A stretch of DNA of 64,000 nt from CBDATG01 sp965200145 (GCA_965200145.1 CBDATG010000003.1:62001-126000); one strand, 5' to 3'. Positions 1 through 9,387 are shown, numbered from the stretch's first letter. Made by a program: numbers and translations. The notes: generated by a model from the sequence alone, not told the origin.

Positions 1-613
1 GGGACGTGGTGCCACTGTCGTTGATAACCGCTTGTCCAGTGGATACCCTAGGCCGAAACAGAGTTATGTCTTTGCTCTCGAACCCCGTGATGTTCTGCTC
101 ATCCGTTAGCATCTCCGCGAAGTCGCTCTCACCGATCAGTGACTTGATCTTTGCGACGACTGGGGCACCGGCGGCACTATCAAGAAGGGTCTCATACGAA
201 GTGGTCCCGGTGATAGCCGCCGGGTACAAGACGCTGCGCCTGCGATCCCGTCCCTTGTCCGTAATCGTCACCTTGACCAAGTCAGAGTTCTGAAGTATCG
301 CCCTAGGCCGCTCAGACGCAGAGATCGGGTCATGCGCGTACGTGGCGTACACCGTCTCCCTCTCTACAATCTCATCGCGGTCGCCCACGGTGAACGTGGT
401 GTCGGAGCCGCTGCCGTCATCGCAATCCGACTCCTTGAACACGGAGTCGTCCGTTGTGACGCACATTCCTACGTTCAGCAGGTCGATCGTAGTGGTCGCG
501 CTCTGCGCACTCAGGATGCCTGAGCTGCTAACCGCTACCACGGCTACAACCGCGGCCGCTAAAGCACTCAACGCAGTCAGCGCGCCGGTTATTCTCACTG
601 ATTTCTGATTCAT
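1..613 (-). CDS. Secreted protein, N-terminal part (runs off left edge)
   Basis: An open reading frame starts with ATG at 613 on the minus strand and stays open to base 1, so about 204 residues of a longer protein are visible. Residues 1-38 form a clear signal peptide: basic start (MNQKSVR), a long Ala/Val-rich hydrophobic core and a small-residue cleavage region (LSAQSA). The mature part is acidic and rich in Asp, Ser and Thr, as expected for an exported surface protein, with segments such as GDRDEIVERETVYATYAHDP. No catalytic motif is visible and I do not recognise the family. Large cell-surface proteins with such starts are usual in Chloroflexota (inference). The Shine-Dalgarno is weak. 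The REP-like palindrome lies upstream, between this gene and rho. Confidence 0.7.
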   Translation of the reverse strand, partial: MNQKSVRITGALTALSALAAAVVAVVAVSSSGILSAQSATTTIDLLNVGMCVTTDDSVFKESDCDDGSGSDTTFTVGDRDEIVERETVYATYAHDPISASERPRAILQNSDLVKVTITDKGRDRRRSVLYPAAITGTTSYETLLDSAAGAPVVAKIKSLIGESDFAEMLTDEQNITGFESKDITLFRPRVSTGQAVINDSGTTS

Positions 614-779
614 TCTGTGTCACTCTTCTGCAAGTTGTGAACCTCAATAAGATCGACCCTGAACGACTACGCGACTACACACATAGACGCACGTAAGGGC
701 AGTCATGTTCACAACTTTAGCGACAGCCAACCAGCCGATTCAACACTTCACAACGCGTCTAAAACAGAATTCAGATTCA

Positions 780-857
780 ACTAACAGGGATATGCAGGAT
801 ATGGCAGGATGAGGCCTACCCTCATCATCTTTGCCTATCCTGCTTATCCCTGTTAAT
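780..857. repeat. Large imperfect palindrome (REP-like)
   Basis: Two arms of about 35 bases are near-perfect inverted copies. The left arm (780-814) contains AACAGGGATATGCAGGATA. The right arm (819-857) contains TATCCTGCTTATCCCTGTT and ends in TTAATT. They differ by a few substitutions and small insertions, and the loop is only a few bases. It lies 27 bases past the rho stop and upstream of the secreted-protein gene, the usual place for REP/RAYT-type extragenic palindromes or a strong 3' stem-loop. No second copy was noticed in this window. It could act as the rho terminator, but no run of T follows it. Confidence 0.7.
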
Positions 858-883
858 TCACGCGATAGGGCAATTGGGAAACA

Positions 884-2257
884 CTACTTCTCAGTAATGC
901 TAGACAAGAACGTGTGATTGTCCGGCGCCTTGCCTAGACGCTCTAGGATGCGCTCCGATGCCTCCGTCGGGTTGCCGCCTTCATACTGCTCCTGCAACAG
1001 AGACAGCATGCGACGCAGTAACCACACCTGACGCAGCGTCTCTGGCGACTGCAACAGCTCCTCATGTCGCGTGCTGCTGCGTTGCATCGCAACCGCCGGA
1101 TAGACTCGCTTCTCCGCCATCTGCCTATCCAAGTGCAGCTCCATGTTGCCGGTGCCCTTGAACTCCTCATAGATCAGGTCGTCCAACCTGGATCCCGTGT
1201 CAATCAGCGCGGTTGCGACGATCGTCAAGCTGCCGCCTTCCTCGCAGTTGCGCGCCGCGCCGAAGAACTGCTTCGGCGGATAGAGCGCGAGCGGGTCCAT
1301 GCCCCCAGACAGAGTCTTGCCGCTGCTCGGAAGCTTCACGTTGTAAGCACGCGCAAGTCTGGTCAGGCTGTCCAACACCAACAACACATCCTCGCCCGAC
1401 TCAACTAGCCGCTTAGCTCGCGCCAGCGCTCGCTCGGAAGTCGCGCATTGATGCTCAACCGCCTCATCAAAGGTCGACGAGTAAACCTCGCCCTTGACGG
1501 TGCGCCGCATGTCCGTGACTTCCTCCGGACGCTCTCCGATCAGCGCGACCACGATGCTGATAGAGGGATAGTTCTCAGCAACCGCGTGTGCGACATCCTT
1601 CAGCACCACGGTCTTGCCGGCCTTCGGCGGTGCTACCACTAGCGCGCGCTGTCCCTTGCCGATTGGCGCGATTATGTCGATTACCCGCGTGTTCATGCGG
1701 TCCCGCGTCGTCTCCAAGCAGATCTGCTGATCGGGATAAACCGATGTCAAACTCCCAAACTTCGGACGCGTGCGAGCTGCCTCCGGATCACGACCGTTCA
1801 CCAACTCGGCATAGAGCAACGGATTGTTGCTGCGCCCGCGAGTCTTCTCGCCCTGCGACTTCACCGGTCCCGCAATCAGATCACCAGGTCGCAGACCATG
1901 CCGCCGGATAATGTCGTTCCTGACATAGATGTCGTCATCACTGCCCGCACCGCCAATGGGCCGCAGGAAGCCATACCGTTTATCTGGCATATCCAGCACG
2001 CCCGCACCTATAGACACTCCCTGCTCCTCCGCCCGGTGCGACAGCACGATCAACGCCAGCTCACTGCGTTTGGAAGGCAAGTCCCTAACGCCAGCCTTGC
2101 GTGCCTCCGTCATCAGCTCCTGCAGTGACATCGCACCCACATTACCCAAGTCGAGCTGCGGGATCACATCGCGCACTTCGCCGTTGTTGGAGGCGCCTAT
2201 CTGCCTGCGCTGGGCAAAGCGATTAGTTGGTGTGGTTCGCGTTGGAGTACGTGTCAT
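884..2257 (-). CDS. rho: Transcription termination factor Rho
   Basis: This is the hexameric RNA-dependent ATPase/helicase that ends transcription of untranslated RNA. The 457-residue protein has an N-terminal Rho domain with the LQELMTEARKAGV region, a cold-shock-like RNA-binding part including DDDIYVRNDIIRRHGLRPGD, and the RecA-type ATPase core. The Walker A is APPKAGKT and Walker B is LLVLDSLTRLARAY. ERPEEVTDMRR, EEGGSLTIVATALIDTGS and YEEFKGTGNMELHLDR are the classic Rho signatures. The ATG start has AGAGGT a few bases upstream. The protein begins directly with an Arg/Thr-rich tail and lacks the long insertion seen in many actinobacterial Rho proteins. It is transcribed in the same direction as pyrG upstream, 215 bases away. 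Confidence 0.97.
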   Translation of the reverse strand: MTRTPTRTTPTNRFAQRRQIGASNNGEVRDVIPQLDLGNVGAMSLQELMTEARKAGVRDLPSKRSELALIVLSHRAEEQGVSIGAGVLDMPDKRYGFLRPIGGAGSDDDIYVRNDIIRRHGLRPGDLIAGPVKSQGEKTRGRSNNPLLYAELVNGRDPEAARTRPKFGSLTSVYPDQQICLETTRDRMNTRVIDIIAPIGKGQRALVVAPPKAGKTVVLKDVAHAVAENYPSISIVVALIGERPEEVTDMRRTVKGEVYSSTFDEAVEHQCATSERALARAKRLVESGEDVLLVLDSLTRLARAYNVKLPSSGKTLSGGMDPLALYPPKQFFGAARNCEEGGSLTIVATALIDTGSRLDDLIYEEFKGTGNMELHLDRQMAEKRVYPAVAMQRSSTRHEELLQSPETLRQVWLLRRMLSLLQEQYEGGNPTEASERILERLGKAPDNHTFLSSITEK

Positions 2258-2472
2258 TAATACCTCTGAGGAGATTGCTCAGACGCGATTGCGCCCGAGT
2301 CGCACGGTGTCAGGTCGGTTTGCCAGTTAAAGAAACGAAGGCGGTGCAAAGTAGGCGTTCTGAGTCGGCAAATCGCCAGCAACCTCATCCCTATTCACGA
2401 GCCCTAGAGCGGTGCTCAACCTACTTCCGCAAATATGTTAATGAATAACAATGCACAGAGTCAAGCGGAATT

Positions 2473-4263
2473 TCAGACCATAGAAGGGGCGCGACCGACC
2501 ACTTCGCTGGTGATCAGTATGGGTTGCCCTTCAAACGGCGTGCACTCAAGCGCGCAACGCAGGAACTCGTTGAATAGAGGATGCGGACGGTCTGGACGCG
2601 ACTTGAACTCCGGGTGGAACTGGCTTCCCAACATGAAGGGATGTGACGATATCTCGGCAACCTCAACGAGACCCAACCCGGGATTGATGCCACTCGAAAC
2701 GAGCCCATGACCCTCAAGTTCCGAGCCGTAATCGTTGTTGTACTCGTATCTGTGGCGATGTCGCTCCTCAATCGTCAACGCCTCAGCGCTGCCGTCTGCA
2801 CCATCCCGCAAACGCAGGTATGCCTGGTGCGCGAGAGTGCCCGGCACCAGACGGCAGTCGTATACACCGAGCCTCATCGTGCCGCCGGAATCGGAAATGC
2901 CGCGCTGAGATTCCATGAGGTCAATGACCGGGTTGGCAGCGAACGGGTCGAACTCCCTTGAAGTCGCATCCCTAATCTTGACGACATTGCGAGCGAACTC
3001 GATCACCATGGTCTGAAGCCCAAGGCAAAGGCCGAGGTACGGGATGCGGTTCTCACGGGCGAACTGAGCGGTGGTAATCATGCCCTCCGTGCCGCGCCTG
3101 TCAAATCCGCCCGGAACGATGATCCCTTGCGTCGAACGCAGGTGCGCGGCGGCACCATCGCGTTCGATGTCCTCAGCATCGATCCAAGACAAGTTGACCT
3201 TCACGCCGTGATGTATCTCCGAATGCCGAACGGCCTCCGCAACCGATAGATAGGAATCCTGCAGTCCCGTGTATTTGCCGACTATCGCTACCTCAACCTC
3301 CGCGACAGAATCGTCAGTGTCGACACCTGTCGGGAAATCCGAGTCGTACGACCACCGCGGCGTTGAAGTGCCGCCAGATGCCGCAATCCGATGCCACGCC
3401 TCGGGTACCGAAGGCGGCGCATCATCCATCTCTAACGCGCGCAGAATCACATCTCCCAATCCCTGATCCTCCAACCACATCGGCACCGCGTAGACGTTGT
3501 CTAGCGTCGGAAGATAGATGATCGCCTCACGTGCGACGCCGCAATGGATACTGACCTTCTCCTTTAGGTTGCGAGTCTCAGCATCGGAATCGGTCGGATC
3601 GTTGAGACGACACAGAATCGCGTCTGGCTGTATTCCCAAACTTCGGAGCTGGCGGACGCTGTGTTGCGTCGGCTTCGTCTTCAGCTCGTTCGTGGGCTTG
3701 AGCATCGGCACAAACGCCAGATGCAAAGAAAAGGAACGCCCTGGTCCCACATCTTGGCGCATCCAACGAACCGCCTCGATGAAAGCCTCCGCCTCCATGT
3801 CTCCCACCGTGCCTCCCACCTCTACGATCACCACATCCGCTCGCTCAGCATCGCCGAGGGCACGAATCCGACGCGCCACAGTCTGAACAAGATGCGGCAC
3901 CACCTGCACCGTCTCACCGAGAAAGTCATCGCCCTTTCGCTCACGACGCAGGAGCTCATCGTAAACCTGCCCGGCAGTAACGTTGGACAGCGACGACAAA
4001 TCCTTGTTCAGAAAGCGCTCGTAATGCCCCAAGTCAAGGTCGGTCTCAGTGCCATCGTTCGTCACGAATACCTCGCCATGCTCGTACGGCGACATCGTGC
4101 CAGGATCGACATTCAGATAGGGGTCAAGCTTGATTATCGATACGTTGATGCCCCTGTTCTTGAGCATCCTGCCAATCGAAGCGCAAGTGATGCCCTTGCC
4201 CAACGCACTGGTAACTCCCCCCGTGACGAAGATGTATCGCCGAGACGAGTTCACAGCGTCCAT
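2473..4263 (-). CDS. pyrG: CTP synthase
   Basis: This enzyme converts UTP to CTP with ATP and glutamine, the last step of de novo pyrimidine nucleotide synthesis. The 596-residue protein has the N-terminal synthetase domain (GGVTSALGKGITCASIGRML, the P-loop-like motif) and a C-terminal class I glutamine amidotransferase domain. The amidotransferase keeps the nucleophile Cys in LGLCLGLQTM, the oxyanion region PGGFDRRGTEGMI and the His-Glu pair in QFHPEF. It is somewhat longer than the usual 535-555 residues; the extra length includes the region after the nucleophile and the C-terminal tail. The gene diverges from gatC across a 141-base gap that must contain both promoters. Confidence 0.97.
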   Translation of the reverse strand: MDAVNSSRRYIFVTGGVTSALGKGITCASIGRMLKNRGINVSIIKLDPYLNVDPGTMSPYEHGEVFVTNDGTETDLDLGHYERFLNKDLSSLSNVTAGQVYDELLRRERKGDDFLGETVQVVPHLVQTVARRIRALGDAERADVVIVEVGGTVGDMEAEAFIEAVRWMRQDVGPGRSFSLHLAFVPMLKPTNELKTKPTQHSVRQLRSLGIQPDAILCRLNDPTDSDAETRNLKEKVSIHCGVAREAIIYLPTLDNVYAVPMWLEDQGLGDVILRALEMDDAPPSVPEAWHRIAASGGTSTPRWSYDSDFPTGVDTDDSVAEVEVAIVGKYTGLQDSYLSVAEAVRHSEIHHGVKVNLSWIDAEDIERDGAAAHLRSTQGIIVPGGFDRRGTEGMITTAQFARENRIPYLGLCLGLQTMVIEFARNVVKIRDATSREFDPFAANPVIDLMESQRGISDSGGTMRLGVYDCRLVPGTLAHQAYLRLRDGADGSAEALTIEERHRHRYEYNNDYGSELEGHGLVSSGINPGLGLVEVAEISSHPFMLGSQFHPEFKSRPDRPHPLFNEFLRCALECTPFEGQPILITSEVVGRAPSMV

Positions 4264-4404
4264 TCACTAATGCAACTCTGAGCGTTCACTCTTATGATGT
4301 TAACCGCCGCAAGCATCACTACGCAACGATAAACCCAAGTAGCGCGTTATAGTGAATTAGGTAGGACCGTTTCGCCGACACCACTATCCTCAGGTTCATC
4401 ACAC

Positions 4405-4701
4405 ATGGCAGACACCATACTCTCCACCGCCGATGTGCAACACATCGCAACATTGGCGGCGATCGACATCAACGACGATGCGATTGAGGATATGCGTCAA
4501 CAGCTATCTGGCATCTTCCGCCACTTCCAACGGTTGCAGGAGATCGACACCGAAGGGCTTGAGCCGACATCCCACACAACGGATGCCAACACCGTCTTGC
4601 GTGATGACGTTGCCTCCGAACCAATGTCCAGGGACGATGTGCTTTCCAACGCTCCCGACCCCGATGGCGAGTTCGTAAGGGTCCAACCGGTTCTAGAGTG
4701 A
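4405..4701 (+). CDS. gatC: Asp/Glu-tRNA amidotransferase subunit C
   Basis: GatC is the small stabilising subunit of GatCAB, which amidates misacylated Glu-tRNA(Gln) and Asp-tRNA(Asn). The 98 residues show the family pattern: an N-terminal LSTADVQHIATLAAI helix, a middle LSGIFRHFQRLQEIDTEGLEP segment and a C-terminal LRDDVASEPMSRDDVLSNAP segment. The length is normal. The gatA gene follows 63 bases downstream on the same strand. No gatB is present in this window, so that subunit must be encoded elsewhere. Confidence 0.93.
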   Translation: MADTILSTADVQHIATLAAIDINDDAIEDMRQQLSGIFRHFQRLQEIDTEGLEPTSHTTDANTVLRDDVASEPMSRDDVLSNAPDPDGEFVRVQPVLE

Positions 4702-4764
4702 GACGTTACTCGAGCTGCACTCGATCCGCCAACCCGTAAACCTTTTAACTGCACTCAGCCTTAA

Positions 4765-6252
4765 GTGAACGCGCCGTCAACAGCAGCCGACTTGCACAGA
4801 TCGGCGCGCCACTTGAGTGGCGCGTACCGGCGCGGCGAGACTTCCGCCGTTGAAGTCGCAGAATCCTACCTCAAGCGCATCGGCGATACTGAGCCGCTGA
4901 CCAATGCATTGCTGACTGTCACCGACCGCGAATCGTTACTGGCAACCGCCGCTGAAGCCGATGCGATGCTCGCGGGCGAGTCTGAGTCACCGCCAACGAC
5001 GTTGACGGGCATTCCCGTCGTCATTAAGGACAACCTATCGACGGCCGGCGTCGAGACGACGGCCGGCTCAAAGATTCTCAAGGGATACGTACCGCCATTC
5101 GACGCGACGGTCGTGGACCGATTGAAACGCGCCGGCGCGCTCATCGTCGGAAAGGGCAATCTCGACGAGTTCGCAATGGGTTCCTCAAACGAGAACTCCG
5201 CATTTGGACCAGTCGTGAATCCGTGGGGCGAGAACCGAGTCCCAGGCGGAAGTAGCGGAGGAGCCGCCGCCGCTGTAGCAGCCGCAGAATGTCTGATCGC
5301 TCTCGGATCAGACACCGGCGGCAGCATCAGACAACCTGCTGCTCTATGCGGCATCGCAGGTTACAAGCCAACATACGGCGCAGTGAGCAGGTACGGACTC
5401 ATCGCATTCGGGTCTTCCCTAGACCAAGTCGGACCACTAGCACGCACTGTCGCCGATTGCGCCGACACCACGACAATCATCGCGGGCGCCGATCCGTATG
5501 ACTCAACATCCCTGCGACTTCCCTTCTCCGATTTCGGCGAACAGATCGGCAACGACATCTCCGGACTGAAAATCGGCGCGCCTCGAGAGTACCTCGTAGA
5601 TGGGATCGAGCCGGGGGTACGATCAGCCTACGAAACGGCGGTAGAGAAGCTGATTGACCTAGGCGCAACCGTAGAAGAAACGACTTTGCCACTCACAGAC
5701 TACGCACTCGCCATCTACTACATAATCGCACCATCCGAGGCATCGGCGAATCTGTCGAGATTCGACGGTGTCAAGTACGGCAGCTCGGCGCGCGCCGACG
5801 GGAACGCAAGGGCAAACATCGAGGCAACACGCGGCGCATTTTTCGGCGACGAAGTGAAGCGGCGCATACTAATCGGGACTTACGCTCTTTCCGCAGGCTA
5901 CTACGATGCCTACTACAAGAAAGCGCAACAAGTCAGAACACTCATACGCCGTGAATTCCAAACCGCATGGGAAAGCTTCGACGCGCTGGTAACTCCCACA
6001 TCTCCAACCGTCGCCTTTGAGTTGGGTTCAAGGACATCAGACCCAGTGCAGATGTATCTAAGCGATGTCTGCACCATACCCGTAAACATCGCCGGATTGC
6101 CAGGCATATCGGTGCCTTGCGGACTCTCCGACGGTCTACCAGTAGGGTTGCAGTTCATCGGGCCACAACTCGCAGACCGTACGGTGCTACAGGTCGCACA
6201 CGCTTACGAACAGGCCGCGGAACTGGACCTCCGGCCACCGACTTTCCCATAA
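4765..6252 (+). CDS. gatA: Asp/Glu-tRNA amidotransferase subunit A
   Basis: This is the glutaminase/amidase subunit of GatCAB, which releases ammonia from glutamine for tRNA transamidation. The 495-residue amidase-signature protein keeps the Ser-cisSer-Lys triad: Lys88 in IPVVIKDN, the Ser163/164 pair in PGGSSGGAAAAV and Ser187 in GSDTGGSIRQPA. The start is GTG at 4765, which gives a normal GatA N terminus; no strong ribosome-binding site is visible, so coupling to gatC is possible. A paralogous amidase with its own GatC-like partner lies at 9156-10830. This copy, next to a canonical GatC, is the tRNA enzyme. Confidence 0.95.
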   Translation: MNAPSTAADLHRSARHLSGAYRRGETSAVEVAESYLKRIGDTEPLTNALLTVTDRESLLATAAEADAMLAGESESPPTTLTGIPVVIKDNLSTAGVETTAGSKILKGYVPPFDATVVDRLKRAGALIVGKGNLDEFAMGSSNENSAFGPVVNPWGENRVPGGSSGGAAAAVAAAECLIALGSDTGGSIRQPAALCGIAGYKPTYGAVSRYGLIAFGSSLDQVGPLARTVADCADTTTIIAGADPYDSTSLRLPFSDFGEQIGNDISGLKIGAPREYLVDGIEPGVRSAYETAVEKLIDLGATVEETTLPLTDYALAIYYIIAPSEASANLSRFDGVKYGSSARADGNARANIEATRGAFFGDEVKRRILIGTYALSAGYYDAYYKKAQQVRTLIRREFQTAWESFDALVTPTSPTVAFELGSRTSDPVQMYLSDVCTIPVNIAGLPGISVPCGLSDGLPVGLQFIGPQLADRTVLQVAHAYEQAAELDLRPPTFP

Positions 6253-6283
6253 CCTCCCACTTACGAGATGCAGGATGCTAGTC

Positions 6284-6790
6284 ATGCAAGATGACCGTCG
6301 ACAAACCAATAATCTGGGAAACCAAGGACTGAGGCAAAACCGTAATTGGAAGTCTGCCCTGTTCATATTGCTACCGCTACTCGTCCTGGCGGTGTTCGCT
6401 TGCAACAGCAACGGCGAGGAATACACGGCATGCCCAGTGATTGAACCCTCAGGAGAAGGACCAAGCGGACCTCCGGCACTGCCTTACATCTTCGAAGGCA
6501 CCTACTACGTCGACGGCGAGCCCGGACCACCAGGGATGAAGATTTGGGTGCAGATGGCGCGCTCATTGTCACAACCGTCCAGAACATTTGACACCAGACA
6601 CGACGGCGAATTCCTTAACGTCATACATGGTCCCATATATGACGAGGATCATGAGCACGGCTTCGTCTTCTGCATCGGCGAAATGGATGGCAATTCCGTT
6701 ATGGCATCTTCAACACCCATCCCGTACGAACCAAAGGGAACCTTCCACACCGTCAAAGATACACGCGTCGACTTCCCGCGCCTGCCGTAA
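6284..6790 (+). CDS. Putative lipoprotein
   Basis: The protein has about 168 residues with a basic N terminus, a hydrophobic segment (ALFILLPLLVLAVFAC) and a lipobox-like LAVFAC, so the Cys is probably lipidated and the protein anchored outside the membrane. The mature part has FEGTYYVDGEPGPPGMKIWV, a short beta-rich pattern (F-x-G-x-x-x-V-x-G-x-x-x-x-x-G) that recurs in exported Chloroflexota proteins (my recollection). No enzymatic motif is seen. It starts 31 bases after gatA; an ATG at 6275 is an alternative start. Its product is unrelated in function to the neighbouring tRNA genes as far as can be seen. Confidence 0.65.
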   Translation: MQDDRRQTNNLGNQGLRQNRNWKSALFILLPLLVLAVFACNSNGEEYTACPVIEPSGEGPSGPPALPYIFEGTYYVDGEPGPPGMKIWVQMARSLSQPSRTFDTRHDGEFLNVIHGPIYDEDHEHGFVFCIGEMDGNSVMASSTPIPYEPKGTFHTVKDTRVDFPRLP

Positions 6791-6830
6791 ATCCGGCGGA
6801 CGCTCCTGCAACGCTACATACACCCACCAA

Positions 6831-7346
6831 TTGCTAAGCGAACTTGACGGCAAACGACCCGTAGTGGAACCGTCCGCGTACGTCGTCGAGACTGCCCATG
6901 TCATCGGCGATGTTGCGATCGGTGCCAACTCCAGCGTCTGGCCCGGCGCGGTGATAAGAGCGGATTCGGGCAGCATCAAAATCGGCGAACGCTCCAATGT
7001 GCAGGACAATACCGTTTTGCATGCCGATGCCGACGCGGTCATCGGCAATGGCGTCACAATCGGCCACGGCGTCGTATGCCATGCGCGCTATGTCGGAGAC
7101 GGCGCGCTGATCGGGAACGGCGCAGTGTTGAACGACGGTGTGGTCGTCGGCGCAGGATGCCTAATCGCCGCAGGAGCCGTTATCACCGAAAACACCGAAT
7201 TCCCGCCAAACTCGCTCGTTCGCGGAGTACCGGGAAAGGCAATCGGACGCATACGCGAACGGCATCGCAAGTTACAGGAAATGGCGGCCGAGTCATACGT
7301 GCGGAGGATCGGCCGTTACAAGCAGACACTACGCACTGTCGGCTGA
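6831..7346 (+). CDS. Gamma-carbonic-anhydrase-like hexapeptide-repeat protein
   Basis: This is a left-handed beta-helix trimer of the gamma-carbonic anhydrase/PaaY/YrdA family. Hexapeptide repeats run through most of the roughly 171 residues (VIGDVAIGANSSVWPGAVI and following). The three zinc-ligand histidines are in place: one in NTVLHADA and two in IGHGVVCHARYVG. The Arg-Asp pair in VIRADSGSI and the Gln in NVQDN, used by the catalytic family, are also present. The frame is open far upstream into the lipoprotein gene, but homology begins at LLSELDGKRPVV, so I place a TTG start at 6831. It ends 5 bases before the convergent argS. Carbonic anhydrase activity is plausible but unproven for this subgroup. 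Confidence 0.85.
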   Translation: MLSELDGKRPVVEPSAYVVETAHVIGDVAIGANSSVWPGAVIRADSGSIKIGERSNVQDNTVLHADADAVIGNGVTIGHGVVCHARYVGDGALIGNGAVLNDGVVVGAGCLIAAGAVITENTEFPPNSLVRGVPGKAIGRIRERHRKLQEMAAESYVRRIGRYKQTLRTVG

Positions 7347-7351
7347 GACCT

Positions 7352-9031
7352 CTACATCTTGGCAGGCGCGTTCATGCTCATGATCCGCAACACGTTCGCC
7401 AGCACAACGCGCGCGGATGCGACAAGTCGCAATCGTGCCTTGCTCAACTCAATGTCCGAGGCATCTCGCGAAAGCACGCGGCACTCTTCATAGAAACGTT
7501 GCAGCTCGCGCGCTACCTCATATGCATAGTGTGGCAAGTGGTGCGGTTCCAATGCCTCTGCCGCGCGTGCTACTACATCTGGCAACTCATTCAGACGACG
7601 CATCAACGCAAGCTCCTGGGGATGAGACAAAAGCTGGACATCCCCGTCGCCGTAGTCAATCCCACGATCCGCTGCCGCTTCTAGCACCGAGCACAATCTC
7701 GCGTGGGCATACTGCACGTAGAAGACTGGATTATCGGACGATTCTCGGGTCGCGAGCTCAAGATCAAACTCCATGTGAGTCTTCGCAGTGCGCTCCATGA
7801 AGATGTAGTGGCAGGCATCCGGACCCACTACGTCCAGCAGCTCGTCCGCCGACACGAAGTTATCCGCGCGTTTGCTAAAACGAACCGTCTCGCCAGACTC
7901 CTTCAAGTTCACCATCTGATTGATGATGATCGTCATCGACTCTGGCGGCGCGCCCAGAGCTTCGACGACAGCATGCATCCTGGCGACATGACCATGATGA
8001 TCAGCGCCCCAAACATCAACGATGCGATCGAACTCCCTAACGAACAACTTGTTGTAGTGATAAGCGACATCGGTACCGAAATATGACGGCCCGCGGTCCT
8101 GACCGCGGATCATCACGCTGTCCGAGTCGAGCCCGAGTTTTGAACCCAGGAACCACAACGCTCCTTCACGCTCGGCGAGGTATCCGCTTTCCCGTAATCG
8201 CTCAAGCGCGGCATCCCAGTCTCCGCTGGCGAACAGTCCACGCTCGCTGAACCAAGAGTCGTACTCAATACCGAGTCGTCCGAGAGTGTCTCTGATCGTC
8301 CCGATAGACTTCTCCAGCCCAAGCGGACCGATCTTCGCTAACGCCTCTTCCTCGTCCGCATCAACCAGCTCATCGCCAAGCGTTTCGTATAACTGTTTCC
8401 CTAGCTGAATCACAAACTCACCAGGGTAGGACTCCGCTGGCAGTTCAACATCCCGTCCCGCCGCCTGCAAGTAGCGCACATACACAGACTCCGTGTAGAC
8501 CCGCATCTGATTCCCAGCATCGTTGATGTAGTACTCCCGCTGTACTTCGTAACCAGCGGTCTCCAGCACATTCGCGATGCCATTACCGATGACAGCGCCG
8601 CGGACATGGCCGATGTGCAAGGGTCCAGTGGGATTCACGCTCACAAACTCAACCTGTACGCGCTTGCCAGAGCCCATATCCAAGCTGCCGAAATGTGAAC
8701 CCGCCTCAATGATGGCGTTAACCTGATAGCGAAGCCAGTCATCCGAGAGAGCAAAGTTGATAAAACCCGGTCCAGCTATAGAGACGCTCCCAACCATCGG
8801 GTCTCGAGGGAATCGACTCGTTATGCGTTCTGCGATTGTGCGCGGACTCATCTTCGCACTCGATGCCAGCGTCATGGCGACCGATGTGCTGAAATCACCA
8901 TGCTCCGACTGCTTCGGTTTCTCAACCGCGATGCTCACGCTACCGATGTTCGGTAGGTCGCCAGATTCGACCGCACTCGATACGGCAGCGTGAATCAGCT
9001 CGGATATCTTGCGTTGAGGGTGTATAGTCAT
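7352..9031 (-). CDS. argS: Arginyl-tRNA synthetase
   Basis: This class I synthetase charges tRNA(Arg) and is cytosolic. The 559-residue protein has the Add-1 N-terminal domain, the HIGH motif in NPTGPLHIGHVRGAVIGN, and a Rossmann core with DVWGADHHGHVARMHAVVEALG. The MVNLKESGETVRFSKRADN segment occupies the KMSKS position, as usual in ArgS. The C-terminal DALR anticodon-binding domain includes YVQYAHARLCSVLEAA. The length is typical. The gene is convergent with the carbonic-anhydrase-like gene and divergent from the GatC-like gene at 9156. Confidence 0.97.
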   Translation of the reverse strand: MTIHPQRKISELIHAAVSSAVESGDLPNIGSVSIAVEKPKQSEHGDFSTSVAMTLASSAKMSPRTIAERITSRFPRDPMVGSVSIAGPGFINFALSDDWLRYQVNAIIEAGSHFGSLDMGSGKRVQVEFVSVNPTGPLHIGHVRGAVIGNGIANVLETAGYEVQREYYINDAGNQMRVYTESVYVRYLQAAGRDVELPAESYPGEFVIQLGKQLYETLGDELVDADEEEALAKIGPLGLEKSIGTIRDTLGRLGIEYDSWFSERGLFASGDWDAALERLRESGYLAEREGALWFLGSKLGLDSDSVMIRGQDRGPSYFGTDVAYHYNKLFVREFDRIVDVWGADHHGHVARMHAVVEALGAPPESMTIIINQMVNLKESGETVRFSKRADNFVSADELLDVVGPDACHYIFMERTAKTHMEFDLELATRESSDNPVFYVQYAHARLCSVLEAAADRGIDYGDGDVQLLSHPQELALMRRLNELPDVVARAAEALEPHHLPHYAYEVARELQRFYEECRVLSRDASDIELSKARLRLVASARVVLANVLRIMSMNAPAKM

Positions 9032-9155
9032 ATGCCAAACCCCACATCCAATGAACTAGGCGGACAATGCCACCTCCTCTAGTTAAGGATAATCTTGACG
9101 TAACCGCTATTCCCGCATACGAAAGTAGCAAGCTGGGCAACCAAAAGTCACAATC

Positions 9156-9386
9156 ATGGATCAAGCCACAAATTCAACCAAAGATTCGCGATCCGCGGCG
9201 GAGTTGACCAATGCCACCGAAAAACACGGCATCGCGCTCACCGCTGATCAAGCACGCATGGGAGCGGAATGGCGCAACGCAATGCTCAACGCCGTGGAGC
9301 AAGTCAGACAACTTGATGTTGAGGGGTACGAACCAGCGGCAGTATTCACTCCAGTCGAACGGTCAAGAGAGACTCGCGGAGGGTAA
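9156..9386 (+). CDS. GatC/AtzG-like small amidase partner
   Basis: This is a 76-residue protein that follows the GatC pattern. A helix starts with HGIALTADQARMGAEW, then NAMLNAVEQVRQLDVEGYEP matches the LQEIDTEGLEP region of canonical GatC, followed by AAVFTPVE. It ends in TAA at 9384-9386, inside the ribosome-binding site of the next gene, an amidase, which starts one base later. Such a pair recalls AtzG-AtzE of cyanuric-acid metabolism, where a GatC-like peptide holds an amidase-signature enzyme (established for that system; analogy here is inference). It is not the tRNA GatC, which is at 4405. Confidence 0.75.
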   Translation: MDQATNSTKDSRSAAELTNATEKHGIALTADQARMGAEWRNAMLNAVEQVRQLDVEGYEPAAVFTPVERSRETRGG

Positions 9387-9387
9387 C

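Noticed and set aside
6..608. Plus-strand frames near the left edge
   Set aside because: They are shadows of the minus-strand secreted-protein gene, which has a signal peptide and stays open to the edge.
6588..6830. Longer frame for the carbonic-anhydrase-like protein
   Set aside because: It runs inside the lipoprotein gene and has no similarity to hexapeptide-repeat proteins; homology begins at the TTG at 6831.
9211..9387. Longer amidase frame starting at 9211
   Set aside because: It overlaps the GatC-like gene in another frame, while the TTG at 9388 has a strong GGAGGG and matches the family N terminus.
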